A DNA stretch of 64,000 nucleotides from Phytopythium helicoides. Taxonomy: Eukaryota; Oomycota; Peronosporomycetes; Pythiales; Pythiaceae. Where the stretch lies: positions 434,001 through 498,000 of the forward strand of contig JANFNE010000003.1 in assembly GCA_024867545.1 (NCBI GenBank), written 5' to 3'. The translations under genes were made by a program, and so were the position numbers. Below, piece after piece: positions 10,428 through 23,300 of the stretch (its first letter is position 1; the number at the start of each line of letters is the position of its first letter). The notes under the pieces were generated by a model. That model was not told the origin of the DNA and did no database searches. It was given only the letters and a program-made list of their open reading frames with translations.

Positions 10428-11789
10428 ATGTCGAGCGCGGAAGAAGGTGACGATGCGGCACGTTGACGACCCCCTGATGGGCCCAGAACTGATGCGGTGG
10501 GTGCTTCTTTGCAGTCATCACGGACGTGGCGGCCATCGAGCGCGTCGAGGCGCCGAGCGCCGCGGGTGGAGCGGGCGGCGCAGGCGCAGGAGAGAAGGCG
10601 CTGCCGCCGCGCAAGGAGCGCAGCAAGTCGAGGGACATGGGCAAGCGCATGGGCGGCGGGCAGAAGGGCGTGTGGGGCAACCCTGGCGAGATCCTCACGA
10701 CGGTGCCGGCCGACGAAAACGACCCCAACTACGACAGCGAGGCGGAGGACAACGCCATCCTCGTCTCGAGCACGGGCTCGCCCGTGAAGAAGGCGCCGGT
10801 CGCGGTCATTGACCCCGACTCGCTGCCGGACGAGCTCACGGTCAACCCGCCCGCTGACGTCAAGAAGCGCGTCAGCGAGATCATTGAGGAGTATCTCTCG
10901 AGCGGCGACGCCGACGAGGTCCTGAGGTGCGTGTGTGCCATTGAAACTGGATGAAGATTGGCAAAGCTGTTGGCGGCTCACGGACAGACACGTTGCTTGC
11001 AGCTCTCTCCACGAGGTTGATGGACTCGATCCGTTCAAGTACGAGGTCGTCAAGCGCGCCATCACGCTGGCTATGGACAAGCACGACAAGGAGCGCGAAC
11101 TCGTGTCGCGGCTCATCTCGGAGGTGTACCTGAATGGGCTCTCGCGCGCCGAGATCGCGCTGGGCCTGCGTCGCGTGCTCCTGCAAGCGAATGAACTGCA
11201 GATCGACATCCCGAACGCCAAGAGCATGCTCTCCATTTTCGTTGCGCGCGCGATCGTGGACGAGGTCGTGCCGCCCAGCTTCCTCGAAGACCCGATCGTG
11301 TCCGAGTACGCGTCAGACATTGCGGCCGAGGCGATCAAGAAGCTCAGTATCAACCACGGTACGGCACGCATGGAGAAGTCATGGGGACCCGGTGACGGGC
11401 GACCCGTTGAAGAGCTCAAGGTCGCGATTGATCAGCTCACGAAGGAGTATCTGCTTTCTCGCGATCTCGAGGAGGCTGCGCGCTGTGTGCGCGAGCTGAA
11501 CGTCAAGCACTTTCACCATGAGGTCGTCAAGCGCGGAATCACGAATGCACTGGAAGAAGGCGGCGCTGCCAACTGCGAAGCGATGTCGTCGCTGCTCGCT
11601 TATCTGTCGACCCAGGAGGTCGTGTCACCCGAGCAGCTTCTGAAGGGCTTCGAGCGGTTCAAGCTGGTTCTTCCCGACGTGGCGCTGGATATTCCGAACG
11701 CCGCCTCGCTGTTCCAGACGATCGCTGCGCGTGCTGTGAGCGACGGTATCCTTCCCAAGACCTTCGATGTGACTACCACACCGAAGTAA
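10428..11789 (+). CDS. Two-MA3-domain protein, PDCD4/MRF-like
   Basis: Three exons (10428-10446, 10515-10926, 11003-11789) with GT...AG introns of 68 and 76 bp give 405 residues; all joins keep phase. The N-terminal 110 residues are basic then acidic, with GGGQKGVWGN and NDPNYDSEAEDN, a signature also seen at the head of plant MRF/ECIP1 and animal PDCD4 proteins. MA3-1 covers about 117-240 (opening VKKRVSEIIEEYLSS) and MA3-2 about 265-390 (opening LKVAIDQLTKEYLLS). MA3 domains of this type bind the helicase eIF4A and restrain or tune cap-dependent translation. Plant MRF proteins have four MA3 copies and PDCD4 has two, so by count this resembles PDCD4. The tiny first exon of six codons was chosen because it supplies the only ATG in phase. 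Cytoplasmic or nuclear location cannot be read from sequence. Confidence 0.88.
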
Positions 11790-12113
11790 TGTGAGAAGCA
11801 GACTCGCTATCCCAGTGAGGTGCGACCAGCGAACGACAGCGCGGGCGCGTACCCCTCGCGCATAATAACCAACGAATCTAATACAAAAAGGACGCGCAGA
11901 TGCTGTCGTGGTCGCCAACTTGATGAGGAAAACCGCACGAGCAAATTTCATGTGGAGGCAAGATGCTCATACTAACGCATCAAGCGACTTCACGAAAAAT
12001 CACGATGAATGGGGCAACTAGCACGCTGGACGCAACTACCATGGGCAACCAAGCCTCATCCCCAGACACTAAACTCACTAACCTGCCACAAACCTTTTGG
12101 CTCGTGTCCGACT
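11790..12113. other. Convergent intergenic spacer
   Basis: About 320 bp between the stop codons of the convergent PDCD4-like and RRM/zinc-finger genes. It should hold both 3' ends. No coding signal is seen. Confidence 0.5.
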
Positions 12114-15100
12114 TCAATTGCGGTACGACGCAAAGCGCCCGCGGTCTGGAAGCGACTCGCCACAGCCCTTACAAGACGTGTCGAATTCGTCGTTCGCCGA
12201 GAAGCAACTAAAATAAAAAATTGCTGTCAGATGATCCTCAAATCGGCACGAATCCACACAAACTCGAACTCACATCGAACACAACCACGAGTCGCGCGTA
12301 ATCTTGAGGTGGCTCGGACCGAAGCACCGCTTGCGGCGGCACTTTGAGCAAACGTTGTCCCAGGTGCTGACCTCGGTGCGGCAATTCGTCGACGAACATT
12401 TCCACGTGTCCCGCACAATGTTGAACTGTGCGTTCAAAATACGCTGCGTGTGCTCATCCATCATGCGCACATGGATCAGCGAGTTCTTGACGTTTTTGGC
12501 TAGGGAGCAAACACTTTGCCATTAGCTCTCAATGCACCAACAAAAATCCTCCCATGATCATCCCACGCACAATTTAGCTCTTCCACAGCAGACTTTGCAC
12601 CTTCAGTAGTCAAAAAGGTGACGCACGCGTCACCACGAGCACGCAAATTACGCTGACACGTGTACAAGTCGATCCAGGGAAAACCCGTGCTGCGATCGGT
12701 CTACCGAGCAGAAACACACATCAGTTTTAAAAAAGTCTGTCGTATGTAACACAACCAACAGCATCCAAACAGCGCACCGCCAAACCAAACGGAGCCATCT
12801 CTTCTTCCAGTTCCTCGACGCAAATTGCTGGGTTCAAATCGGTGACATACACCCGTCTCGTGATCAGCTCTGGGTCGATCTTGACGGTCTTCAAGTCGTA
12901 TCGAATATCTTCCTGTTCTTTTTCCATCTCAATCTCAATCTCCGCGTCCGATTCGGAGATGAACGCGTTGTCGTCGTCAAAGCTCGCCAACCCACCATCC
13001 ATTGGGGGTTCACTTTGGCGCGGATCACTGAAGCCACTCAATTTTTGCTTCTTTCTCGGCTCGTCCTCGTAGCTGTTCAAGTCACGCTGGGGTTTGCTCT
13101 TCGCGTTGCCAAGAGCACCAGAGCTTACTTCGTTACGTCGAGGAGACATGGAGCGCCGTCGAGGGTCTTTCTCGGCGTTATACGTACTGCGTTCATCCAC
13201 TCGCTGACGCTTCCAGGCAGGTGATGGTGAGCGAGACCGCTGATAAGCATCACGACTTTGCCACCCACGCTCACGCTCTCGATCTCTGTTATGTGGACTC
13301 GGCGATCGAGATCGACGACGCTTGCTGTCACTATAGCTTTTACGGCTGTCACTTTTGTCGCTTGACCGGTATCGTGAATCTCCTCGGCGGGATGGAGATG
13401 GCGACGTTGATCGTCGTCGCCCGTTACCTCGGTACCTGTTGTTATCGTACTTCGAGGACTGGTAGCGCGGGTTGTCTGCGCCGCGACCCCGGTATTTTGG
13501 CTTGTCGTACTCTGGCCGATAAGTCTCTTTTGACTTCGTCCATGAATTACTACTAGTCTTTCCCTTTCCACCCGGACCATAGTGACTCGGCTTTTCAGGC
13601 GCAGGTGCCTTTTCCTGCTTCTTGCTTGCCTTCTGCTCATTCACCTTGGACGGCCGAGGCTCCGGGACTCCACTCGTGAACGCAATACCCTTTTTCGGGA
13701 TAGGGATTCGGTCCCAATCAGGCTCCTTCGCCTTGCTCGTGACGATCGGTACGCCGGTACGCACAGACTCTGCTTGCAGCTTCTTGAACGCGGTCGGACG
13801 CTTGTAACCTGAGTCGCGGTCCAGGTGCGACGCGCTTTCCTCCTTGTCATCGAGATGGAGAGCATCATAAAGACTGATCTGTGGGTCACGAGGATACTGC
13901 TTGGCCGTCGTTGAAGATACACCAACGCTATCAGCGCCATAGTTGCCGCCACCACCACCGAAGCGAGAAGGAGTCACGGTCGGGACAGGCTTCGATTTCA
14001 CGGCCTTTGGAGCACTGCCTGAACTCGATCCCTTCGCACTAGCGTACGAGAGATACCGCGAGGTGCCTGAGTCGTCTGTGACCTTCTGCGAGCTGGTTCG
14101 TTGCGCGCTGTGCGTCGACTTGCGAAGTCCATTTGCTGCTGTCGGCCGTACATTTGCACCAAATGATGAACCTCCTCCACTCGACGACGCCTCATTTGCC
14201 GCTCCAGCGAACCGTGCTTTGGATCCGCCACGAAGTGGCTCATCATCATCGCCCATTAACTTGATAGAACGACGAATCACGGGGTGGCTGCCCTTCATAG
14301 TGGTCGTGGTGTGGATCGAGTTGGTCTTCGGGTGTCGTGTGCCGTTCGAGTTCGCCGAGTTCTTGTCCGTACCACCATTAGGCTGCGCAGAATCGACTAC
14401 CGTCGATGCAGGCTGCTTTTTCAGCATAAACTCGGACTCGGAGTGCACCGGAATCACCTTTCGTGTCTCCACTCGCTTCTTTGTTCGAAGCGGCTTCATA
14501 TCGAAAAACTGCACAACACCAGGAGCGGACGTCGTTCTCTCGGTCGAAGAAGAGTTCTTCAAAACGGAGCTGAGCGGAGCGTCGTCGCTATCATCACTAT
14601 AGTCAAGTCCGAGATCATCATCGCTTCGTACTTCACCGTCCTCGTCGCTTTCAAGGATGACAGTCTCGGCGTCGGATACATCTTCTTCGTTATTCTTCTT
14701 CTTGTCGCTGCGATCCCCGACGACGATGTCTGCACTCTCGTCTTGATCTCCGCCACCATCAAAGTCAAAATCAACGGTTTCTGTCTCTGAGACGTCATCG
14801 TCTGGCTGAGGTAGTGTCGACGGCCGTGCATTTGCTTTTGCTTGGGCGGTGGCGGGCTTAGCTTCCTCGCCCTCGCCTTCGTCAGAAAGAAGCTCTGGAG
14901 TCTCGTATCCAGTAGTTGCCGATGTGGACTCAGTACCAGCATCCATACCGTTAGAAAGACTTGGGTCTTGATCAGGTAATGCTTTGGTAGTTGCCGAATG
15001 AAGAGGTTTCTTCGCTATCCCGCTGACAGGTACAAATTTGCCATTCGTGTTTGCTGCTAAGTGATCATTTTCTCCGTCATCGCTTTCGTCGCTGATAGTG

Positions 15101-16349
15101 ATTAGTCTTGCTTTTGATACAAGAGGAGCTTTGACACCAACACGAATGGATGCCATCGCCGACGTACTCTCAGACAACCGTTGAGGATCTTCTTTTTGAG
15201 AGACTGGCGTCGTTGCCGTCATTGACGATGGTGCAGCTTTCTTGGGCCTTTTCACGCGTCGCTTCTTAGGCTTCTTCCGCTCGCTATCGCTGTTTTCGTC
15301 ACCGAGTACTTCGTCAGGATCGAGTTGCTCATCTGGGTCAAACTCGGGCGGGTCCTCGCTTGGTGAGTAGTCGTTGTCACTTGCAGGAGAAATGTCCTCG
15401 CTGTCACTACCTTGCGTGTAGTACTTGACCGATTTTTGCACATATCGCTGCTCCTCCAGAGAGCCCACCCCGTATTGTATCGTCCGACGCCGCTTGCGCT
15501 GGGCGAGTGCTTCTTTTTGCTCAACACGGTAGGGTCTCGCACTCCGGAGACCCAACTGAGCATTTCGGATGCTACTGCATCCATAGGCTTGGTCGACGTC
15601 ATCGAATCATTCGTGGGCACTGAAGCCACGCCATTTGGCTTCATTCCTTTCGCAACACCATTGGAGCTGACGCTGGCGAGCCCAGGATTGCACACCTTGG
15701 CGTTGGTAATCGAAACAGACTGGTCTTGGTGTTCCTTGGCAAGGTGCGGCGGACTGCTCTCTTCTGTCTTGCGCTCGTCATCGCTGCTCGCGGCGTGCAG
15801 ATCCAATTGCAAATCTTGTATCAACTCGTCCACATGCTCATCACTGGCAAGTGACAGCGAGCTCCCTGCAGCACCGCTCTTCCGACCGCCGTTGCGCACA
15901 TTTGAAGCTGTCGACGACGCACCGCCAACCGCGAGTCCAAACCCGTTGGACGCGACTCTCCGCGGCACTGGTCCCGCCATCAGGTGCGATGGCATGTCAA
16001 TTGGCTTGAGCGCTGGGCCCACAGCAGCAATAGCAGCAGTAGTCGTGGCCGTAGTTGAAGCAGCAGACATATCCGTTGACACAGCTGCCGCGGCGCTGCT
16101 GGCCGCTTCAGCCCGCAGCAGCGCGCTCATATCGTCCGCGTTCACGTCGCTCAGGAAGTCCAGCGCCAGGTCGTCCCCGGCGTCCTCCTCCTCCTCCTCC
16201 GCGCGCCGCAGCTCCCGCCGCAGGTCCGCGAACGCCATCTGCGCCTTGACGCGCCGGAAAACGGCGCTACGCAGCCGCTCGTCGGCGCGCCGCCGCGCCC
16301 GCAGCCACTGGCGCGCGCGCTGCACCTCGATCTCCACCACGTCCACCAT
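12114..16349 (-). CDS. Large low-complexity protein with RRM and two RanBP2 zinc fingers
   Basis: Read right to left. The body (16349 to 12760) is a long charged, Ser-rich protein with an SR/RE-rich tract (about 13000-13500, many RSRSPSP words). Short exons follow at 12538-12700, 12274-12499 and 12114-12207. They complete an RRM (opening RRVYVTDLN) and two RanBP2-type fingers: the first in WKCSSTNC...CSKC, the second split by a 66-bp intron (WLCSIC...NDEFDTSCKGC). The last two exons are too small to notice without following the fingers. The intron at 12500-12537 is only 38 bp, so that join is tentative. Near 15560-15625 the frame changes by one base with no plausible intron; I treat both sides as one gene of about 1350 residues, but two genes remain possible. 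RRM plus RanBP2 fingers plus SR tract suggests an RNA-binding splicing or transcription factor. The start ATG at 16349 is the best of several upstream choices. Confidence 0.65.
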
Positions 16350-16589
16350 CCCCGCGCGTGGCTCGCGAGGGGCGCGCGCGGCCGCTCTTCCTCCTGCGGC
16401 AGTTGCCCCCGGCCCAAGCCTCTCGATCTGCTTGCTGGAAGCGTGACAGCAGCAGCAACTCACCCATTTATGGCCAATCCGCGCGGCGCGATTCCGGTGT
16501 AACCTGTGTAAATGCATACTATGGCGCGAGAGATTAGATCGCGCAGGTAAACGCCGCCATTTTGGACCGAAGCGGTCGGCCGGCCCCCC
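16350..16589. promoter_or_regulatory. Shared divergent promoter region
   Basis: About 240 bp separate the start codons of two head-to-head genes (RRM/zinc-finger on minus, INTS5 on plus). Any core promoters for both must lie here. I see no TATA box. The divergent layout suggests co-regulation of two RNA-related genes but does not prove it. Confidence 0.4.
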
Positions 16590-19500
16590 ATGAGCTCGAG
16601 CGTGCGCATGGCGGCGCTGCTGTCGAGCGACTCGGGCACGCCGCGCGGCGAGGATGACGACGCACGCGTCAGCGAGAGCCTCGAGGCCCCCGCGCCGCCG
16701 TCGCCGCCCCCGCCGGCGTCCCAGCGCTCGCGCACGGGGCTCTCGAGCCTCATGAACTCGCCAATGGACGAGGACGAGGACGTCGACATGGACGCGGCGA
16801 GCCCCGGGGAGGAGAGCGCGGCGCTGCGGCGCGAAGCGGCGGCGAGTGACAGGGAGGAAGGAGAGGAGGACGCGACGCCGCGCTCGGCGTCGGACGAGTC
16901 GCCCGCCAAGCTGCAGCGACAGCTCGACGCAGACCCGCAGAGCGTGGACCGCCTGGAGCTGCAGGACCCCGAGCTGGAGGCGCTCAAGAGCGAGCTGCGC
17001 GCGGCCATGTGGAAGCTCCTGGGAGTGCAGGGAAGGAGCGACGCGCCGCCCGCCAAGAGGCAGAAGAAGGGCAAGCAGCACCGACGCAGCGCCGCGGCGC
17101 GCTCGCAAGCGTCGGGAGAGGCGGCTGAAGAGGTGGAGAGGTGCATCCATGCGCTGAATAACAAGGCGACGGCGCAGTTTGACTCGCCGACGACATTGGG
17201 CGAACTCATCCGCTTCTGCCTCGCCTTCCTGGAGGCACTGAACGAGAAGGACCCGATTGACGCAGCTATCGTTCGGACACGAAATGGCGAGGCGGAGGCA
17301 GTGGACCTTGACGGGACACTTGAGAAACTATCGGAGAAGCCGCTGTACCTGATGCTGGCCGGCGTGATCCGCCGCACGCTGGGATGTTCAATGAGCGATT
17401 CTGTTGAGATCTTGCTGGCGCATGTGAGCGAATGGTGTTTCTCAACCTCACCCGCACAGTGGTCGTGGATCTTTGCTGTTATTGCTACCATTGATTCGTA
17501 TTCTACCCTTGAGTACCTCCTCACACAAGCTGCGAAGGAAACAGACCAAAAGGTGACGCTTGCGCTGCCTGTGATCGAGTATTTGTCTACAAAATATTCT
17601 TCTCAAGCTGTCGACATCATCCAAAAGCTACTGGAGGAGTGTGCTGTGTCGGGTGCAGTTGAGGTGCGCGGTGAACCAGTTGCGAACGTAGTAAGGAACC
17701 TCATTACGCTTATCACGAATTCGTCTACACTCGCCCGTCTCTGTGATGATAGCCTGCAATGGCTTGTTACAGAAGAGCTCGTATTCGGTATCGCGGAGAA
17801 TTTGTCTGAGAGCCCCTCTGCAATCCAAAGCAACGGAAGCTCAGAGCATCGTGCTAGCGAACAGGACTTTTCAGAAGCAATTCTAAAGTTATTGGCGCGT
17901 CAAGGCGGAGAACTCGTTGCGTCGGGTTTTCATGTTGTTGTGCTGCTGCGCAAGCTGCTCACCCGTACCTCGCCGTTCGCAGCACCGATTGACGCGTTTA
18001 GCAAGCAGGTCCTTCAGCTTGTGCGAAGTGGTCAGTGCTCTGCTTTTCTGCAGCGAGTGTACCGCTTTCTCCCGTACATTTGCAAGACCACTCTTCGCGC
18101 ACTGCATTCCACCAGCGGTGATCACAATATGGACGGCAGGTCACTTGAGAACTCCGAATATTCGTATTGGGCAGAGTGGCTTTCACTTTTAGCGTCTGAA
18201 GTTTCGCGCCACGAAGTTCTCAAGAATCTTGTGGAGACTGACTTAATGCTCGCCGACTTTTCCCCCACGTCTCCAAGCAGCACTGCCCACGGTCCTGAAG
18301 AGAAGCGATTTGCTGAGCTCTTGAACTCCATCATCCCACCTGGTTCTTCCGAGTACCAGGATTTTATTCGCGGGTTAGTGGATGACTGTCGGTCAGAAGC
18401 CTCCCACATCCGGCAAGAGCGGAGGTTGCTAGTGCTGCGTTCGTTACTAGAGTTGAACCGCGCAGACACGCAGGGACTGTTGGCTCGCCTCCCTGAGCTC
18501 CCGTTAGTATTAAGAAACCCAAACGTTTCGGGGCCGTTGGAGCAACTTCTTGGGTGCTCAGCAGGAGAAGCGCACTGCAAGGCGTTCAATTTATGGATGG
18601 GCAGCCGTGGTATCGAATTTTGGGAAGGCATCCTTGACTTGGCGCGGTCTCGATATCGCGATGTGTCTGAGTCGGCTTTGGAACTATTGGACCACACACC
18701 GTTCCAGTCTCTTGAAGACCCTGTTTGGCAGTACCGATGCCTACGGAAGCTGACGCTGACGTTCTTTTCAACTTTGCGCCTTTATCGTGAAGAACTTGTC
18801 CATCAAGCGAATGCGTCAACTAGCAATGTACATGGGGACACCAGTATGATGCGAATGCGCCTACAGAAGTTGAAAGTGATTTTATTCCGCCTGCTGGGTC
18901 TCGAAGGAGGTGTCGCAAACTACCCATCGTCAGTATTTAGTGTATTCGCAACGCTGTGGGTTGATGCGCTGCTAAGCCACCACGCTGCAACAAGCATCCC
19001 AACGCATTTCCCGAACCGGATCAACTTTGCACGCGATGGTAACTCCCCCATCGTGCCTGACGAGCGCGTTGTGATACGGTCAGAGCGGACAATCAGCTCC
19101 AAGTGCACAAACCTGCAAGCATCCAAGGTTATCACGCATGTGCCGGAGACTCTAGTCTACCGGAAAACGCTGGACTTGTCATGGGAGCAAGAGATGGACG
19201 CAGCGCGGATATGCAGTGTGTATGCCAACGATATGCTTGCGCAGATCCTGACAATAGCCGGTACGATCTCGCCGCTAGCCTTAGCTTCCCGCGTACTTCA
19301 CGGCGATGATCTGTGCGAGCGTCGTCTCAAGATAGTGGTGGACTTGCTGCTTGAGCGTGTGATTCCGTGTTGCGGAATCCCAAGCGACGACACATACAAG
19401 GAGATGCTGCCCAACCGATCCAGCTTTGACGTGGATCTGCGGATCGAGCAGTGGCTCAACCACTTCCCGGCGTTTCTGCCGCTGCTCGAGATGGTCGTGG

Positions 19501-20026
19501 CAACGTCCTCGTCAATCCACTCGGCCCAGTCGCTCCGCCTCGCGCCAGTGATCAAGTCAGCTCTGATCGTGCTCCTCGGGCACTGGAACAGCGTCAAGGC
19601 GAGCTCGAGCACGAGAACCTCGACGTGCCGCCGTACATGCGCAATCGCAACCAGCTGGCGCTGTCGTGCACGTTGCTGAGGCTGCTGCGGTCCACCGGCT
19701 GGGTCCCTGCCGCGCTCGGTCGCGCCGCCGAGCTGCTGCCGCTTACCACGCCCGCCGACATCCGCGGCATCCTCTTCAGCTGCTGGTTCTACTTATCTGA
19801 CCACCCGCCGACGGGCTCCCGCGCACCCACACCCGCCACGTCCGCTCCCTCCTCGCCCGTGTCGTCGGGCTCCTCGCCCGCAGGCAGCGGCAGCGGCGGC
19901 GTCAGCGGCAGCAGCGCGAGCGCCAGTGACGCGCCGCAGCTCGAGTTCTACCTACTGCCGCTGCGCAAGGCGCTGCACCGCAACATCCACCGCATCGGCG
20001 CCAAGTACCCGCTCTTCATGTGCTGA
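16590..20026 (+). CDS. INTS5: Integrator complex subunit 5
   Basis: A protein of about 1145 residues: a low-complexity acidic head (1-130), then alpha-helical repeats. The C-terminal 230 residues carry the clearest match to animal INTS5: FDVDLRIEQWLNHFPAFLPLL, ALIVLLGHWNS, LSCTLLRLL, ILFSCWFYLSDHPP and LHRNIHRIGAKYPLF fall in the same order and spacing as in the human protein (1019 aa). Integrator binds RNA polymerase II, cleaves snRNA and nascent transcripts and attenuates genes; INTS5 is part of its shoulder/backbone. The frame changes once at about 19598: the start runs in one phase to LLGHWNS and the rest in another, with no room for an intron. One extra G in the GG pair there would restore a single frame, so a sequence indel is likely in what should be an essential gene. 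A head-to-head neighbour shares its promoter. Confidence 0.85.
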
Positions 20027-20372
20027 CGGCGCTGCGTGGGTCGCTCTCGAGGCCGCGGGAGATCCACGACGCGGAGCCGGGCGATGGAGATCCCTTAGCG
20101 CACCATGATGTGCGCTGCGCGATAGGGCGAAGGGTCGTCAGGGTAGCTGTTGGATTTTCCTCCAATCAATATCCTCCAACTGTGGAAAATGTCTCACTTA
20201 TCCGCCAATCGCGAGCCCTCTTGCATGGCTCCCGTCCGCCACATAGTCACTCCAAGTGTATCTCCCTCGCGCATTTCTGTAATTTCCTCCCCCCACTCGA
20301 ACTTTTGGCGGCAATCGGCAGAGAACGCCAGACGTCACTTCCCTGCCTGGCGACGAGCGGCTCCGCGGGGGG
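20027..20372. promoter_or_regulatory. Spacer upstream of the SET2-cyclin fusion gene
   Basis: About 345 bp after the INTS5 stop. It contains a CCAAT motif (CCAATCA-like at about 20162 and 20201) and AGACGTCAC near 20330, close to a CRE half site. No coding potential is seen. These are suggestive motifs only. Confidence 0.35.
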
Positions 20373-23300
20373 ATGGCGAGCCCCGACGAGCCCGCGAGCT
20401 TCGAGCAGCTCGAGGCGCTGCGCAACGTGCAGCTGGTGGAGGCCAACGAGTACCCGCTGGCCCACGTGCAGCGCGCGCAGCTGCGGCGGCGAGAGGACAG
20501 CGACGACGACGCCAACGTGTGTCTGTGCGAGCCTCCGGCGCGCTTCGAGGGCGAGGAGGGCGGTGACGAGGCGCGCTGTGACGATGTTTCGTGCCTCAAC
20601 TTCGCCACGTACGTCGAGTGCGGCGACAACTGCCCCGCGGGGAAGTTCTGCCGCAACCAGCGGCTGCAGCGGCCCCAGGACTTCCCCCGGCTCGAGCCCT
20701 TTCTGGTAGGAGCGGGATTTTTTTTTCCTTTGTTGTTGTTTAGGAGGGAGGAGAACGCAGTGCTAACCGCTGCTGACAGACTGAGAAGAAGGGATACGGC
20801 GTGCGCACGCGTGAGGACATTGCCCAGGCAAACGTCGTTGGGGAGTACGTGGGAGAGATCATCGACCAGAGGGAGCTCGCGCGGAGGCTCAAGCTCGTGC
20901 CACGGGTGCGTTGAAGCGGTGTAACGCGCCACGTGATGTGGTAGAAGTGGGACTGACGCACTGGCGTGCCGGTGGTGCAGCATGAGCTCAACTTTTACTA
21001 CCTGCTACTCATGCCCGGCATTTACATTGACGCGCGCAACAAGGGCAGCTTCACGCGCTTCGTGAACCACAGCTGCGAGCCGAACTGCAAAACGGAGAAA
21101 TGGACGGTCAACGGCGAGACTCGTATCGCTGTCGTAGCGCTCCGTGACATCGAAAAGGGCGAGGAGCTCACCTTCGACTACCAGTGGAAAGCGCTCGGTT
21201 CCCGACAGATTAGGTATGGTGGCGCAAGACTGCGATGATGGCAATCTCCATAATAGTTAACAACTTGGGTGCGATTCGCAGGTGCTACTGCGGTGCACCG
21301 ACGTGCAAAGGGGTCATCGGCACGGAGGGAGATGTTGTCAAAGACGAAACATCCAGGGGTTTCTTTCGCGAGCCTTCTATCGAGGAGATCGGCTCGGCGC
21401 TTATTGATCGCCGTATCCGAATTTTCAAATCTTCGTACGAGAAGTCCGTGTACTCCATCGCCTTGGTCAAGAGGTACGGTTGCGCAGCGTGGTGATTTTG
21501 AGAAATCTAGCCTCTGACGGTACAGGATCATGTTGTTGCCACACAGCTATGACGAAGAGAAAGATTTGTATGAAGTCGAGCACGAAATTCTCTCTGCAAA
21601 TTCGGATCCAACTGCCGAGATGGAAAGCACCATTCGACTGAAAGACGACGGATGGCAACTCTACTGCGATACAGATGGCATGTCCGAGGATCAAAAGAAG
21701 AAGGAGATCTTCTCGATCCCCAAGCGCCGGGTATCTGATTTCCAAGGTACCTCAAGTGTCGAGTCGTCTCCATTGCCGCCCACATCGACACCGTCCCCCA
21801 GCTCCAACGTTGGCTCCACTTCTAATTCTCTCACCGTCTCCCCCAACGAGTCTGCAGAGCAGGAAACAGATCCGGCTGTACCGCGAAGACGCGAGTACAT
21901 TGTTACACACCAGTTGCTTGTGAAAAATATCCCCCACAAGTTTGATGAAGACTCGTTGCGTCGGCTGTTCGAGGAGAGAGGCCGGGACGGAACTCCGGTG
22001 TCAGACCTTGTGAGTGTTGACATGTTTTTCTTCGAGGATAGGACGGGTTGGGCTCTCGTCGATATGAAAACCCCAGCTGCTGCAGTCGCGTCGAAGAAGA
22101 AGCTCAACAATCGTCCTCTCGGCGGAAACACGCTTCGTGTGTTCACCGCAGGGCCAATGGAGCTTGATAGCTTTCGGCGAGGCAAGACCAAAGTAATGTA
22201 TCTTCAGCGCGAAGGAAAAGGCATTGTTTCGGGCGACACTTCTACCCAAGAAAGCGATGGTGCAGCGATTGAGGCGGAACCTGCTGTGGAGCCGCCTACT
22301 CAGTATCCTTATGGACGTAGATTAAACTGGTTAGTGACGTCGAAGGAGTCTCCGAGCCAGGCTGCTGGTATTTCTGCCGCGCTGGAGGAGACTCTCCGGA
22401 CTAAGTTTGTCAAAGTCATCCTCCACATCGCCAAGCGCCTCCACCTGGACCGCGGAGATGCGACCAGCGCGATCATAGCTCTCCATCGCTACTTCACGTT
22501 CCACCCCATGTCGGTAAACGTAGAAATGTTTGCCGCGGCGATGCTGAATTTGTATCTAAAGGCGCATTGCCGTAAAGTCGAGTGGAAGGACTTTGTGAAC
22601 GAAGTCTACAACGAGAAGTACGGAGCAAGTCAGGACGGTGAAAATACAAGCTCATTGCCGCCAGATTCAGACAGATTTCGCGCAATTGAGCGGCAATTGG
22701 TTGCAGCTGAAAGCGAACTGTTGGAGGGTCTATGCTTTGATGTTAGTGGCGAGTATCCGTACTTGCTACTTGAAAAATTGACTACCGCCAAGAAGAAAAA
22801 TTTAGCTCCAACACTATCACTGCCTCCAGCCGATGTGCAGCGCGAGGCGAAGCATTTAATTGCAGAAACCCTTCGATTGCGGGTCTGGACGCATTTACCT
22901 GTTGAATGTGTTGTCCTCAGTGTGGTGTATCTGGGAGCTGCCGCGGTCGAGGGCGTCAAATTTCTGAGCGCGCCAAGCCCGAAATTGGAAAACCTCCCTC
23001 ATATCCCATACTACCTACCCCAGCTGGATTCAAAAACCAACAGCCAAGAGCAAACGATGCTGTTGAAGTGTGCTTCCACCATCTGCGCGAGCCTCCAAGA
23101 CCGGTGGATTCGGTTGGAGAAGAGTGCAAAGCCTGGGAAGGAAACTAAGGGTGCGTCGTCTGCTGAGTTTGACACAGAGCGCTTTGCTGTTTCACGTGAA
23201 AAGCGAGTTTCTCTGAAGGAGGTTATCCAACGTCTCTTGGAGGCGTGGATTTCATCTGCTAATCTCCCTCCCGCTTCCCCAATACTCTCTTCTGAACACA

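Noticed and set aside
10340..11419. Minus-strand frame of about 360 codons
   Set aside because: Antisense shadow of the MA3 gene, whose three exons and domains are clear on the plus strand.
15412..16446. Plus-strand Ser-rich frame of 344 codons
   Set aside because: Complement of the low-complexity head of the RRM/zinc-finger gene.
16460..17524. Minus-strand Ser-rich frame opposite INTS5
   Set aside because: Antisense to a gene identified by its INTS5 C-terminus.
20600..21300. Reading the AWS-SET part as a separate short gene
   Set aside because: Exon 4 joins in phase to exon 5 across a normal 52-bp intron, and no stop or promoter-like gap lies between SET and RRM.
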